DNA of 38,875 bases. Origin: an uncultured Clostridia bacterium (GTDB lineage: Bacteria > Bacillota > Clostridia > Christensenellales > Borkfalkiaceae). Shown here piece after piece: positions 18,366 through 27,500 of this stretch. The translations under genes and the position numbers were made by a program. The notes below the pieces were generated by a model. That model was not told the origin of the DNA, did no database searches, and saw only the letters and a list, made by a program, of their open reading frames with translations. The stretch spans positions 1 to 38,875 of the forward strand of contig CALVRO010000014.1 of assembly GCA_944358655.1 (NCBI GenBank). Reading direction: 5' to 3'. Each line of letters opens with the position of its first letter. Position 1 is the stretch's first letter.

Positions 18366-19514
18366 ATGGCAAACAGAATAGTTTTGAACGAAACAAGCTA
18401 CCACGGCGCGGGCGCGATAAGGGAAATCCCCGGAGAAGTTAAAAGAAGAGGGCTTAAAAAGGCCTTCGTCTGCTCCGACCCCGACCTTGTAAAATTCAAG
18501 GTCACGGACAAGGTGCTGAACGTTTTGAAAGAAAACAAACTCGCATACGAGCTCTATTCGGACATAAAGCCCAACCCCACTATTGAAAACGTGCAGACGG
18601 GCGTGGCCGCATTCAAGGCCAGCAAAGCAGACTATATAATTGCCATCGGCGGCGGCTCCTCTATGGATACCGCCAAGGCGATAGGCATAATAATCGCCAA
18701 TCCCGAATACGAAGATGTCAGAAGTCTCGAAGGCGTCGCTCCAACAAAGAAGCCGAGCGTGCCCATAATCGCCGTTCCCACCACGGCGGGCACGGCGGCC
18801 GAAGTCACCATAAATTACGTTATAACCGACGTTCAAAAGAAGCGCAAGTTCGTGTGCGTGGACGTGCACGATATCCCCGTTGTCGCCGTAGTGGACAGCG
18901 ATATGATGAGCACGATGCCCAAGGGGCTGACCGCCGCGACGGGCATGGATGCGCTCACCCACGCGATAGAGGGCTACATCACCAAGGGCGCGTGGGAGAT
19001 GACCGACATGTTCCACTTGAAGGCGATAGAGATAATCTCTCGTTCGCTCCGTTCGGCCGTAAAGGGTGAAAAAGAGGGGCGCGAGGGCATGGCTCTCGGC
19101 CAGTATATCGCAGGCATGGGCTTTTCCAACGTGGGACTCGGCATAGTTCACTCCATGGCTCACGCTCTTGGTGCGGTGTATGATACTCCTCACGGCGTGG
19201 CAAACGCCATTCTCCTTCCCACCGTAATGCGCTACAATGCCGAAGCTACGGGCGAAAAGTACCGCGATATAGCCAAGGCAATGGGCGTCGAGGGCGTGGA
19301 CGATATGAACCTTGAAGATGCGCGCAAGGCCGCCTGCGATGCGGTGGCTAAACTTTCCAAGGACGTGGGCATACCCGAAAATTTAAAGGGCATAGTAAGG
19401 GAGGAGGACATAGATTTCCTCGCGCAGTCGGCAATGGACGACGCCTGCCGTCCCGGCAACCCCAAGGACCCTACAAAGGAGGATATTATAGCTCTCTATA
19501 AATCTTTGCTGTAA
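18366..19514 (+). CDS. fucO: Lactaldehyde reductase / iron-dependent 1,2-propanediol oxidoreductase
   Basis: This 382-residue group III (iron-type) alcohol dehydrogenase has the NAD-binding GGGSSMDTAKA and the iron-site regions GMDALTHAIEGY (Asp and His) and IVHSMAHALGAVYDTPHG (two His). Length and sequence style match FucO, which reduces L-lactaldehyde to 1,2-propanediol and recycles NADH during anaerobic rhamnose or fucose use. Directly downstream of rhaD this role is very likely, although the symbol is by function. The SD AAAGGAGA precedes ATG 18366. The strong terminator at 19541 ends the operon. Confidence 0.9.
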   Translation: MANRIVLNETSYHGAGAIREIPGEVKRRGLKKAFVCSDPDLVKFKVTDKVLNVLKENKLAYELYSDIKPNPTIENVQTGVAAFKASKADYIIAIGGGSSMDTAKAIGIIIANPEYEDVRSLEGVAPTKKPSVPIIAVPTTAGTAAEVTINYVITDVQKKRKFVCVDVHDIPVVAVVDSDMMSTMPKGLTAATGMDALTHAIEGYITKGAWEMTDMFHLKAIEIISRSLRSAVKGEKEGREGMALGQYIAGMGFSNVGLGIVHSMAHALGAVYDTPHGVANAILLPTVMRYNAEATGEKYRDIAKAMGVEGVDDMNLEDARKAACDAVAKLSKDVGIPENLKGIVREEDIDFLAQSAMDDACRPGNPKDPTKEDIIALYKSLL

Positions 19515-19540
19515 TTAAACTCGTTCTTCTTAAATTTATC

Positions 19541-19571
19541 AAAAGCCGTCGCGTTCGTAGCGACGGCTTTT
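19541..19571 (+). terminator. Terminator of the rhamnose operon
   Basis: A perfect 12-bp stem (aaaagccgtcgc with its complement ending in TTTT) has a 7-nt loop and lies 26 bp after the reductase stop codon. Confidence 0.85.
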
Positions 19572-19580
19572 CTATGTCGA

Positions 19581-19679
19581 TTAAAATTATAACCTGTTCT
19601 TTCGTGTAGCTTTACCGATTTAAAACCTGCCTTTTCGTGCAAAATGTTTGATATATAACTTGCCTTTTCGTGCAAGGTG
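19581..19679 (+). repeat. Three 33-bp tandem promoter-like units
   Basis: The core TTCGTG occurs at 19601, 19634 and 19667, exactly 33 bp apart. The extended match is ACCTGttcTTTCGTGTA / ACCTGCCTTTTCGTGCAA / ACTTGCCTTTTCGTGCAA, with an AT-rich stretch (attata, tttaaa, tatata) before each. The third unit supplies the -35 box of the ATPase promoter; the first two have weaker -35/-10-like pairs in the same register. Confidence 0.8.
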
Positions 19680-19688
19680 TGCTATAAT
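19660..19688 (+). promoter_or_regulatory. Promoter of the ATPase gene
   Basis: TTGCCT (19660-19665) and TATAAT (19683-19688) are 17 bp apart, 22 bp upstream of the ATPase start. TTTCGTGCAA fills the front of the spacer. Confidence 0.75.
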
Positions 19689-19710
19689 TGCAGAAAAGGC
19701 GGTAGAAATT

Positions 19711-21054
19711 ATGATTTTAAAGCGCAAAATTTATGATAAACTCGTAGAGTGGAAGAGGGAGAGTAACGGCTCCACCGCTCTGCTCATCGGCGGGGCGAGG
19801 CGAGTCGGCAAGAGCTTCGTCGCCAAGGAGTTCGGCGAAAACGAGTATAAGAGTTATATTCTTATTGACTTTGCCGTCGCTCCGCAGGAGATAAAGGACT
19901 TATTCGTTTACGACACGGGCGATTTGGAGCTGTTCTTTCAGAAACTTTCGCTCTACTATTCGGTGACATTGTATAAGCGACAATCTCTCATCATCTTTGA
20001 CGAGGTGCAGCAGTACCCTCTTGCGCGACAGTTTATAAAATACCTTGTTGCCGACGGCAGGTACGATTATGTCGAAACGGGTTCGCTCATTCGGCTCAAA
20101 AAGAACAGCAAGGGTATAGTCATTCCCTCGGAGGAGGAGCATATAGATATGTTCCCGTTGGACTTCGAGGAGTTTTTGTGGGCACTTGGCGATACTGCGA
20201 CCGTGCCCGTACTGAAAGATTTTTTCGATAAAAAACAGCCGCTCGGCGACGCCGTTCACCGCAAGATAATGAATGCTTTTAAGCAGTATATGCTTGTGGG
20301 GGGAATGCCGCAGGCGGTGCTTGCATATCTGCCCGAAAAGAGCTTTGAACGGGCGGACAGGGCAAAGCGTGCCATTATTAATCTCTACCGCGAGGACGTA
20401 GCAAAGTTTGCGGAAGGGTACGAGGACAGGGTGTTTGCCATCTTCGATAATATCCCCGCACAACTTTCAAAAAAGGAAAAGAAGTTCAAGGTAGCTTCGC
20501 TTAATAAGGCGGCGCGTTTCCGCACATATAAGGATGCCTTTATCTGGCTGAACGAAGCCATGGTAACTAACAGCTGTTATAACTGTACCGACCCGAAAAT
20601 AGGTCTTGCGCTGAGCGCGGAGGAGAGTACATTTAAGTGCTATATGGGCGACACGGGGCTGTTGGTTACGCTGGCGTTTATGGATATGCCGTATGCCGAA
20701 AACGAGCTTTATCGCGCAATATTGTTTGATAAGCTTGGCATAAACGAAGGCATGATCATGGAAAATATCGTCACCCAGATGTTGCGCAGCAAAGGGAGGA
20801 CGCTATATTTCTATTCCCACAGCGATACCGACCACAGGGAAAATCACATGAAGATCGACTTTCTCATCTCCAAGAACAAAAAGATAACGCCCATAGAGGT
20901 CAAGTCGGCGCGCTATCAGCAGCATTCGTCGCTCGATAAGTTTATAAAAAAGTTTAAGGGCAGGTATAATCAACCTATAATCTTATACACAAAGGATATA
21001 ACGGAAAAGGACGGCATACTGCATCTGCCGGTATATATGGCGATGTTTTTGTAA
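19711..21054 (+). CDS. AAA+ family ATPase with DUF4143-type C-terminal domain
   Basis: A 447-residue protein. Walker A is GARRVGKS (28-35) and Walker B is SLIIFDEVQQYP. The C-terminal domain has DFLISKNKKITPIEVKSA, the Asp...Glu-x-Lys pattern of a PD-(D/E)XK-like nuclease fold seen in DUF4143 proteins. These ATPases are common in gut anaerobes and often occur as many divergent paralogs; their function is not established. The start at 19711 is chosen because it follows the promoter at 19660-19688; the longer frame from 19648 would begin upstream of that promoter. It stands alone, unrelated to the rhamnose operon. Confidence 0.85.
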   Translation: MILKRKIYDKLVEWKRESNGSTALLIGGARRVGKSFVAKEFGENEYKSYILIDFAVAPQEIKDLFVYDTGDLELFFQKLSLYYSVTLYKRQSLIIFDEVQQYPLARQFIKYLVADGRYDYVETGSLIRLKKNSKGIVIPSEEEHIDMFPLDFEEFLWALGDTATVPVLKDFFDKKQPLGDAVHRKIMNAFKQYMLVGGMPQAVLAYLPEKSFERADRAKRAIINLYREDVAKFAEGYEDRVFAIFDNIPAQLSKKEKKFKVASLNKAARFRTYKDAFIWLNEAMVTNSCYNCTDPKIGLALSAEESTFKCYMGDTGLLVTLAFMDMPYAENELYRAILFDKLGINEGMIMENIVTQMLRSKGRTLYFYSHSDTDHRENHMKIDFLISKNKKITPIEVKSARYQQHSSLDKFIKKFKGRYNQPIILYTKDITEKDGILHLPVYMAMFL

Positions 21055-21098
21055 GCTGAAATTTTTTGCGGATATACGCAGTTTTTTATGTTAAATAG

Positions 21099-21126
21099 GG
21101 GCGGGCTGCCATTCGGCAGCCCGCCC
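21099..21126 (+). terminator. Hairpin after the ATPase gene
   Basis: A perfect 12-bp GC stem (gggcgggctgcc with its complement) closes an ATTC loop 44 bp after the stop codon. The T-tract is absent, so efficiency is uncertain. Confidence 0.55.
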
Positions 21127-21373
21127 GTACATATAAATGGAGATATTCAGGAAAGTTCAGAGCGTAAATTTATAGTAAATTTTTTGCTGAAACAGCCTTG
21201 GGGCACGATTGGGGCATAACTTTTTCAGTTGTCAAAAAATAGCCGTTTTTGAGCCGTTTTCGCTTAAAAATGCTTCATGTTTGGGCGTTTTTAAAATTGG
21301 TCAACAGCTTCAAGTCCAACAAGCGGAAAATGTTGGTGATAATGGCTTTCGGGTACACCTGTTTCCTAGTCGG

Positions 21374-21775
21374 CGCAAATGCCGTTTTGCGGAAATGCTT
21401 GTAGTCTCACATTTCCGCCTTAAAGCATTGCGCCTCCTGGCGCAGTTTTGCGCGAGGGCTGTGGAAAAATCAATGGTAAATCTTGAGAATGGCAAACTTT
21501 GCTTTAAGCAAGCAGGCGTATGCCTGCTTGCAAGTGCGCTTCGTTGTCTCTCCTCTTCCCGCAAAAGCCACGGTTTTGCGCGAGGTTTGGGATGGTATTT
21601 ATCGAATGACAAACTTTGCTTTTAGCGGGGCGGCGTATTTGCGCCGCCCCGCGATTTCGGCCGTTGTGCTTCTCAAACGGCGTAAGGGCAACGCCGTTTT
21701 CGGTCATCACGTCGGGCAGACTTAGGCCCTCGTTCACCTCGCAAGGCAAAACAACACACTGTTGTTTTGCCTTGC
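21374..21775. repeat. Gene-free hairpin array with internal direct repeats
   Basis: The gap 21055-22080 holds no credible gene. Within it lie successive perfect inverted repeats: 21374-21379/21386-21391, 21389-21397/21410-21418, 21429-21434/21439-21444, 21508-21517/21522-21531 (gcaagcaggc, GTAT loop), 21561-21566/21574-21579, 21625-21635/21642-21652, 21675-21683/21691-21699 and 21741-21756/21760-21775 (16 bp, CAC loop). Two of them follow near-identical 22-nt leaders at 21488-21509 and 21605-21626 (20 of 22 bases). Each leader is preceded by the 13-mer gttttgcgcgagg (21445 and 21573). I see nothing clear in 21127-21373 or 21776-21890. Confidence 0.8.
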
Positions 21776-21891
21776 TTGTCTTCTTAACGAAAAATCACGG
21801 CTTTGCGGGAAGCCTTATGAATACGGAAGTTAAGCTTGTTGTCGGGTTTTTTCGAAAAAGTAGTCGGGAACGACGCTTATATATTATCACG

Positions 21892-21927
21892 TTTACCGTT
21901 TGTTCCGTATTTTTACCGTTTGTTCCG
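21892..21927 (+). promoter_or_regulatory. Direct repeat resembling a LytTR binding site
   Basis: tttaccgtttgttccg occurs twice, at 21892 and 21912, a 20-bp period. The core TACCGTTTG fits the LytTR-domain half-site pattern (W-M-M-GTT-N-R-Y-like, repeated about two helical turns apart). It lies just upstream of a promoter-like pair and of a histidine kinase/LytTR operon. Confidence 0.6.
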
Positions 21928-21933
21928 GCGCTA

Positions 21934-21961
21934 TTGATAAATTGCCGACAAGTGATAAAAT
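21934..21961 (+). promoter_or_regulatory. Candidate promoter P1 of the kinase/regulator operon
   Basis: TTGATA (21934-21939), a 16-bp spacer and TAAAAT (21956-21961) lie immediately after the LytTR-like repeats, the usual place for an activated promoter. The gTGATAAAAT end is also seen upstream of the GH3 gene at 24527. Confidence 0.45.
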
Positions 21962-22036
21962 TATGGTAAAGGTCGGACTTCGTCGTGACTCTCCGGCGTT
22001 TTCTGCGTGACCCGCCGCCTCTTTTTTCTGCGGGTA

Positions 22037-22065
22037 TTGATTTTTTGAGTTCGCCGTGCTATAAT
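22037..22065 (+). promoter_or_regulatory. Candidate promoter P2 of the kinase/regulator operon
   Basis: TTGATT (22037-22042) and TATAAT (22060-22065) are 17 bp apart, 15 bp before the kinase start. The short leader still holds the gaggg SD. Confidence 0.65.
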
Positions 22066-22080
22066 GGGGGCAGAGGGAAT

Positions 22081-23421
22081 ATGTTTGCCTATTTTCAGGA
22101 TTTTTACATAACGCAGCGCTTCGGTGCCAGCTATGTCATCACCGAAGTTGTGATAATAGTTATGGCCGTACTGCTAATGAGCAGGCTCGACACGCTTTTC
22201 CGCGCGGGGCGCCGCCTGAAGAGCACTGCCGTTCTCGCTGCCAAACTTACGCTGTCCTTTGTTGCGGTGGTGTTCTGCGAAAGCCTTCTCTACATGCTGC
22301 CCGCCCGCAATACTCATGCGTTGGACGCGGTATATCCCCTGTTTATCGCCGTCTACGCTCTGTTTGTCAGCGATCTTAAACCCGTCACGCGTCTCTCCGT
22401 CGCGCCGCTGTATTATGCGCTTGTGCTGTTGAATATGGGGCTGTCGGAGGGGATAGGCTATATCCTGCGCGAGAGCACGGGCTGGAACGGTTATACCGCC
22501 GTTTTTCAGTGCCTGTATATTATAGTTGTATTTGCCGTGCTAAAGATTTTCAGCACGCAGAAATTTGACTACGCGTCGCCATATTACGCGATATTCATAG
22601 TGGCGGTATCCGCCGTGACGGTGGTCATATACCACATACTATCGCCCGCCGGCCTCGACAGATTGCTTCTGATAGCGGTAGATCTGGGTTATTTCTTCCT
22701 CGACATGCTTGCCTACTTCATCTTCTGGCTGACTGCGCGCGAGCACAACCGCCGCATAGCCGCCGAGATACTGCAGGAAAAGCAGGAGAGCGTCCGCCGG
22801 TTCGTGCGGGCAACGCAGGAAAATTACGAAAAACTGTGCGCTCTGAGGCACGATATCAAAAACCAGTTCGCCGCCATGTCCATACTTTTGGATAGTGGCG
22901 ACTATGCCGGGCTGAAGAGCTATATGGGCAGGTACTTCAAGCAATACGAGCTCGAGCTCAACCGCTCCAACTGCGGCAACATCGTTTTGGACAATCTCAT
23001 CAATATCGAGATGAGCAAGGCGCGCGAGGCCGGGTTGAAGATAGAGTGCGAGGTGGCCGTGCCGCCCGTGCTTCCCTTTGACGACGCCGATCTCTGCAGC
23101 GTGCTCACCAATCTTTTGGATAACGCCATAGAGGCGGCGGGCATGCTGGAAATTTCCGAGGACGACGATGCGGCCTCGGTAATAGCGCTGAACATAAACT
23201 GCCGCCGTGACTATCTGTTCATAAGAGTGGTAAACGCCTGCTGCGACCTGCCAGACGGCGAGTATATTCCCACGGGGACAACCAAGGACGACAAGTCGCT
23301 CCACGGCTACGGAACAAAGATAGTAATGCGCATAGTAAAAAAATATCACGGAAGCGTGCGTTATATGGTTAGCAACGACAGCTTCACCGCCGACGTCATG
23401 TTGGCTATGCAGACGTCGTGA
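22081..23421 (+). CDS. Sensor histidine kinase, GHKL/AgrC-like
   Basis: A 446-residue protein. Residues 1-220 contain about six transmembrane helices with no obvious extracellular domain. A linker coiled coil (about 221-250) leads to the phospho-acceptor box RHDIKN (His257). The GHKL ATPase has NLLDNAIEA (344-352) and HGYGTKIV (G box). The architecture matches LytS/AgrC-type kinases that pair with LytTR response regulators, and one follows 21 bp downstream. The start at 22081 is set by SD gaggg and the promoter at 22037; the longer frame from 21985 would begin upstream of that promoter. The signal is unknown, and its partner gene is interrupted. Confidence 0.9.
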   Translation: MFAYFQDFYITQRFGASYVITEVVIIVMAVLLMSRLDTLFRAGRRLKSTAVLAAKLTLSFVAVVFCESLLYMLPARNTHALDAVYPLFIAVYALFVSDLKPVTRLSVAPLYYALVLLNMGLSEGIGYILRESTGWNGYTAVFQCLYIIVVFAVLKIFSTQKFDYASPYYAIFIVAVSAVTVVIYHILSPAGLDRLLLIAVDLGYFFLDMLAYFIFWLTAREHNRRIAAEILQEKQESVRRFVRATQENYEKLCALRHDIKNQFAAMSILLDSGDYAGLKSYMGRYFKQYELELNRSNCGNIVLDNLINIEMSKAREAGLKIECEVAVPPVLPFDDADLCSVLTNLLDNAIEAAGMLEISEDDDAASVIALNINCRRDYLFIRVVNACCDLPDGEYIPTGTTKDDKSLHGYGTKIVMRIVKKYHGSVRYMVSNDSFTADVMLAMQTS

Positions 23422-23442
23422 TGATATTTTAGGGAGGGGAAT

Positions 23443-24195
23443 ATGTCAAACGTCATCAACATCGCCGTCTGTGACGACGATGAAACCATGCTGCCCGTAA
23501 TAACGGGCGTGGTGCGCGCAACTTTCGAAGGTCACGAGGCGCGCATAGACACCTTCGGCAGCGCCGACGCGCTGTATGCCGGCATGGATGCGGCAAAGGG
23601 GTACGACCTCATCTTTCTGGATATAGACATGCCCGGCACCGACGGCATATAGTTCGGCGTCAAACTGCGCGGAGAGAAGAGGAATACCGATATAATATAT
23701 GTTTCCGAGCGGGAGGACAGGGTGTTTGAATCATTTAAAGTCCACCCCTTCGGGTTTGTGCGCAAGCGCAATTTCTTAAAGGATATCAGCTCGGTGGTAA
23801 AAATGTGGCTCGACGGCCGCAGCGCCGTGCCTGCGGATAAGATAGTGATAGAGGGCACGGGCGGCAGCTTTGCGGTGGCGCTCAGCGAGATAGTGTATAT
23901 CGAGAGCATGAAAAAACTGCAGTATGTGCACATAAAGGGCGGGAAGGAGCCCTTCGAAGCGGCGAGCTCGCTTGAAAAGTTTGCCGAAAGGTTCGCGCGG
24001 TACGGCTTTTTGCAGCCGCACAAGAGCTATCTCGTCAACTATCTGTACATAAGATATATAGGCAAGACCGAGCTCGTTCTGACCACGGGCGAAAACATTC
24101 CCGTCAGCCGCCGTAGGGCGGAGGAGCTCAAGGGCGAATATATGAAGCTCATGCAGGATTCCACGCCCGCCGCTCTGCCTCGCCAGACAAATTAA
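23443..24195 (+). pseudogene. LytTR response regulator interrupted by an in-frame TAG
   Basis: The frame from 23443 (SD gggagggg) encodes a receiver with acidic pocket CDDDE and phospho-acceptor FLDIDMPG (Asp60). It then meets TAG at codon 70 (23650-23652), exactly where such proteins usually have Glu after DGI. The same frame continues without further lesion through the rest of the receiver and a complete LytTR DNA-binding domain (VYIESMKKLQYVHIKG, FLQPHKSYLVNYLYI) to 24195, 250 residues if read through. One GAG-to-TAG change explains it. GTG 23722 has GGAGG 5 nt upstream and could restart translation to give a 157-residue protein with little receiver. Alternatives are a recent pseudogene, a sequencing error, or readthrough. 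Confidence 0.85.
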
Positions 24196-24219
24196 ACAAA
24201 TACTTCGGAAATACATGCC

Positions 24220-24251
24220 GACCGTTCGTTCCGCACGAACGGTCTTTTTTT
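24220..24251 (+). terminator. Terminator of the kinase/regulator operon
   Basis: A perfect 10-bp stem (gaccgttcgt with its complement), a 5-nt loop and seven T residues lie 24 bp after the regulator's stop codon. Confidence 0.9.
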
Positions 24252-24333
24252 GGCCGCTCATTCTGCCCGGGCGGCCTTTTTGCGCGCCCGTTCGGCCTCT
24301 TTTTTCGTATAGGCGCCTTTGGTTGCGAACCTA

Positions 24334-24361
24334 TTGCAATTTATTTTTCGCGTGATAAAAT
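24334..24361 (+). promoter_or_regulatory. Candidate promoter of the permuted GH3 operon
   Basis: TTGCAA (24334-24339), a 16-bp spacer and TAAAAT (24356-24361) give an mRNA leader of about 160 nt before the GH3 start. Spacer length and the gTGATAAAAT end match candidate promoter P1 at 21934. Confidence 0.5.
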
Positions 24362-24412
24362 GTTCGTGACGATAAAAAGTTGTCCTCGGGCAACACAAAA
24401 CGGGAGGGAAAA

Positions 24413-24454
24413 ATGTTGACGGTAATCAAAACGTGCGGCGCCGCGGCGCCGTAA
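24413..24454 (+). CDS. Possible 13-codon leader peptide
   Basis: ATG 24413 has a strong SD (gggaggg) 5 nt upstream and encodes MLTVIKTCGAAAP before TAA. A perfect 16-bp palindrome (24436-24451) overlaps its last codons. It lies in the presumed 5' leader of the GH3 operon, so it could couple translation or ribosome stalling to downstream expression. The strong ribosome site is seen; the regulatory role is inference. Confidence 0.4.
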   Translation: MLTVIKTCGAAAP

Positions 24455-24526
24455 AAAATCCGCGGAGAAAACTTTTTGCGCAAGGCGCGGTCATCCGCGC
24501 CACAATATCGATCAGGAGGAATTTTC

Positions 24527-27500
24527 ATGACAAAATCAAAGACACTCTTCAAACGTCTCAGCGCCGCGGCGGTCGCGGCCGTGATGGGGGCGGGGCTGAT
24601 AGTCGTTGCTCCCGGCACGGCCGATGCGGTTTCGGCCGACGACTCTCTCGACGTCAACACTCTATATCAGAACGGCGTCGAACTGTCCACCGAGATAGAG
24701 GAGGAGGGCGCTGTCCTCTTCCAGAACAACGACGGCGCTCTGCCCCTTGCGGGCGGGACAAAGGTAGACCTGTACGGCTACATGAGTTACAACATAATCC
24801 ATGGCGGCGGCGGTTCGGGCAAAGGCAAGTGGGACAGTAACTGCCTTCAGGAAAAGGAAGCCTTCGAGCTCGGCGGCTTAGACGTAAACGACGCCCTGTG
24901 GGACTGGCACGGCGCGGCCGACGGCGCAAACCTCGTTCAGGAGAGCTGGGTAGCCGACAACGGCGGCGAGTTGGTAAACGGCAACACCTACAACATCCCC
25001 GAGGTCACCGCCGATACATACAAGAACTACAGCGGTGAGAAGAACGACGTCGCCATAGTTACCTTCGGCCGTCAGGGCCATGAGGGCGCCGAGCTGCCCA
25101 TGCACATGGACAGCAACTATGTGGACTCCAACCTCTCCATACGCGGCGAATATTCACGCACCTATCTCGAGCCCACTCAGGTAGAGCTCGACCTTCTGAA
25201 GTACCTCGACGAACAGTACGAAAAGGTAATAGTGCTTCTGAATACCTCCAACGTCATGCTCATAGACGAGTATCTCGCCTATTCGGACGCCTGCCTGTGG
25301 ATAGGCGGCCCCGGCGAGGCCGGCCTCATCGGCGTGGCGCACGTTCTTCAGGGCGAGGACGGCACCGGACAGCAGATCAGCCCCTCGGGCAGAACTTCCG
25401 ATACATGGATGAGCGATTTCTACTCCAACGTGGTATTCTACAACAACGGCGGCGGCACCACATACACCAACGCCGGCAATCGCAACAACAACTATAACCA
25501 ATACGAAGAGGGCATCTTCATGGGCTACAGGTGGTACGAAACCGCCTATGCCGACAAGCTCGAAGTCACCGGCACCCCCGTCTATGCTGACGCAAACGGC
25601 ACGGTAAAGGAGGAGGCCAAGACTTATAACTTCTACGAGGACTACGACGAGCTCGTCACAATGCCCTTCGGCGGCGGTCTGTCCTACACGACATTCGATT
25701 GGGAAGTGGTCTCTTCGGATATCAAGCTCGAAGCCCACGGCACCAACACCATAACCGTGCGCGTCACCAACACGGGCGACTACGCCAGCAAGGATACCGT
25801 TCAGATATACATGAACGCTCCCTACTACGAGGGCGGAATAGACAAGGCCGAAGTCGTTCTGGTGGGCTTCGCCAAGACCGACCGCTTAAAGCCCGGCGAG
25901 TCAGAAACGGTGGAGATATCCTTCCAGACGGACGATCTCGCCTCTTACGACTACCTCGGTTACAAGGCCGAAGTGCGCGGCGAAGATTATCGCGGCAACG
26001 ACAAGTGGGGCGGCTTCGTGCTCGAAGCGGGCGACTATGAGTTCCGCGTTCAGAGCGACAGCCACACTCAGAAGACCGAACCCGTTGCGGTCACTCTCGC
26101 CGAAGATTACCTCTACACCGAGGAGGGCGAGCTCGAGGGCGCCGTCGGCATCCGCGAGTCGGACAAGACCGAAGCTTACAACAAGCTCAACGACGTCAAC
26201 GCCACCGACGGTTCAGGCATGATCTATATGCAGCGCTCGACCATGGCGGCCGATTGGGATACCATATGCAACAAGAATAATCCCAACGCGCTCACCACGG
26301 CGGGCTGCCGCGAGGACGAGCTCAAGGTTAAGGCGTCGCTCGGCAGCGGGCAGGAAACGGCCATAAATCTCGGCCAGCAGCAGACGGCCGAGGTCACCTA
26401 CAAGGTGCCCTATCAGGATACCACCCTCGACATGACCATCAACTACAGCTATCAGGCCTCTACCGAGTTTGTGGGCAACGACAACAACTATTGGGGCGAG
26501 GACAACAACGCTCAGATATATAAGGACGCCGTTGCCAACGTAGGCAAGAGCACCACGAATTACACGCCCGACACGCGCTGGACTCGCGCAGCGAGCGGTG
26601 TCATAAGCGAGAGCGACCCCGTTGCCACGGGCACCGACCCCACAACCACCTACGGTTGGGACGAGGTTCCCGCCGACGACGGCCGCTGGGACGATTGGGT
26701 AGACCAGGGCAGCTGGGAAGATTACGCCAAGATCCAGGGCACGCAGTACCTCGGTTCGTACGAGAGCATGGGTCTTGAGAGAGGCAGCGCCTCCGACGGC
26801 CCCGGCGAAGCCGGTACGGGCGGCAAGGAAAACAACACCTGGTGGCCTTCCGAGGTGGTGATGGCCTCCACATGGAACCCCGAAGTCGTCGAACGCATGG
26901 GCGAGCAATACGGCAAGCAGTGTCTGGCCACGGGCATAACTTCGTGCTTCGGCCCCGCTATGGACACTCACCGTTCGCCCTTCGGCGGCAGAAACTTCGA
27001 GTACTACTCGGAGGACGGCTATCTCGCGGGCGTGATGTGCCTTGCCGAAACGGCCGGCATACAGCGTCAGGGCGTAGGTACCTTCAATAAACACTTCATG
27101 CTCAACGACCTCGACGGCGGCCGTTCGGGTCAGATAGACTACTGCAACGAGCAGGCCATCCGCGAGATATACATCCGCGCATGGGAATACTCCATGAAGT
27201 GCGAGGAAGCGCCCATGAGCGGCATGATGGCCTCCCTCAACCGTATAGGCATAACGTGGGCCAACAGCGGCCTCTACATCGGCATCGTACGCGAGGAATA
27301 CGGCTGGAACGGCCTTATGATCTCCGACGGTATGGACGGCGTCCATTACTCCGGCGAGGTCAAGGCGGCCTACTCGGGCATAGCCTGCCTGCTGTGGCAG
27401 CACGGCGTCAACGACGACTCCGAGGCCGAGCAGAACGACGGCTACATCTTTGAGGGCTGTGTGGCCGACGCCTCGCATATAGCCGATTACTTCGGCGCCT

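Noticed and set aside
19581-19679. CRISPR array
   Set aside because: Only three units, degenerate and directly adjacent, with no spacers; they align with promoter boxes.
21374-21775. tRNA genes or integron attC sites in the hairpin array
   Set aside because: No cloverleaf or TPsiC-like segment, and the stems are perfect rather than attC-like with conserved R boxes.
23650-23652. TAG recoded as an amino acid
   Set aside because: A gene at 36449-36916 ends in TAG and no other internal TAG is seen in a clear gene, so a point mutation is simpler.
24281-24330. LytTR half-sites upstream of the permuted GH3 promoter
   Set aside because: The two weak GTT-containing matches are about 32 bp apart and fit the pattern poorly.
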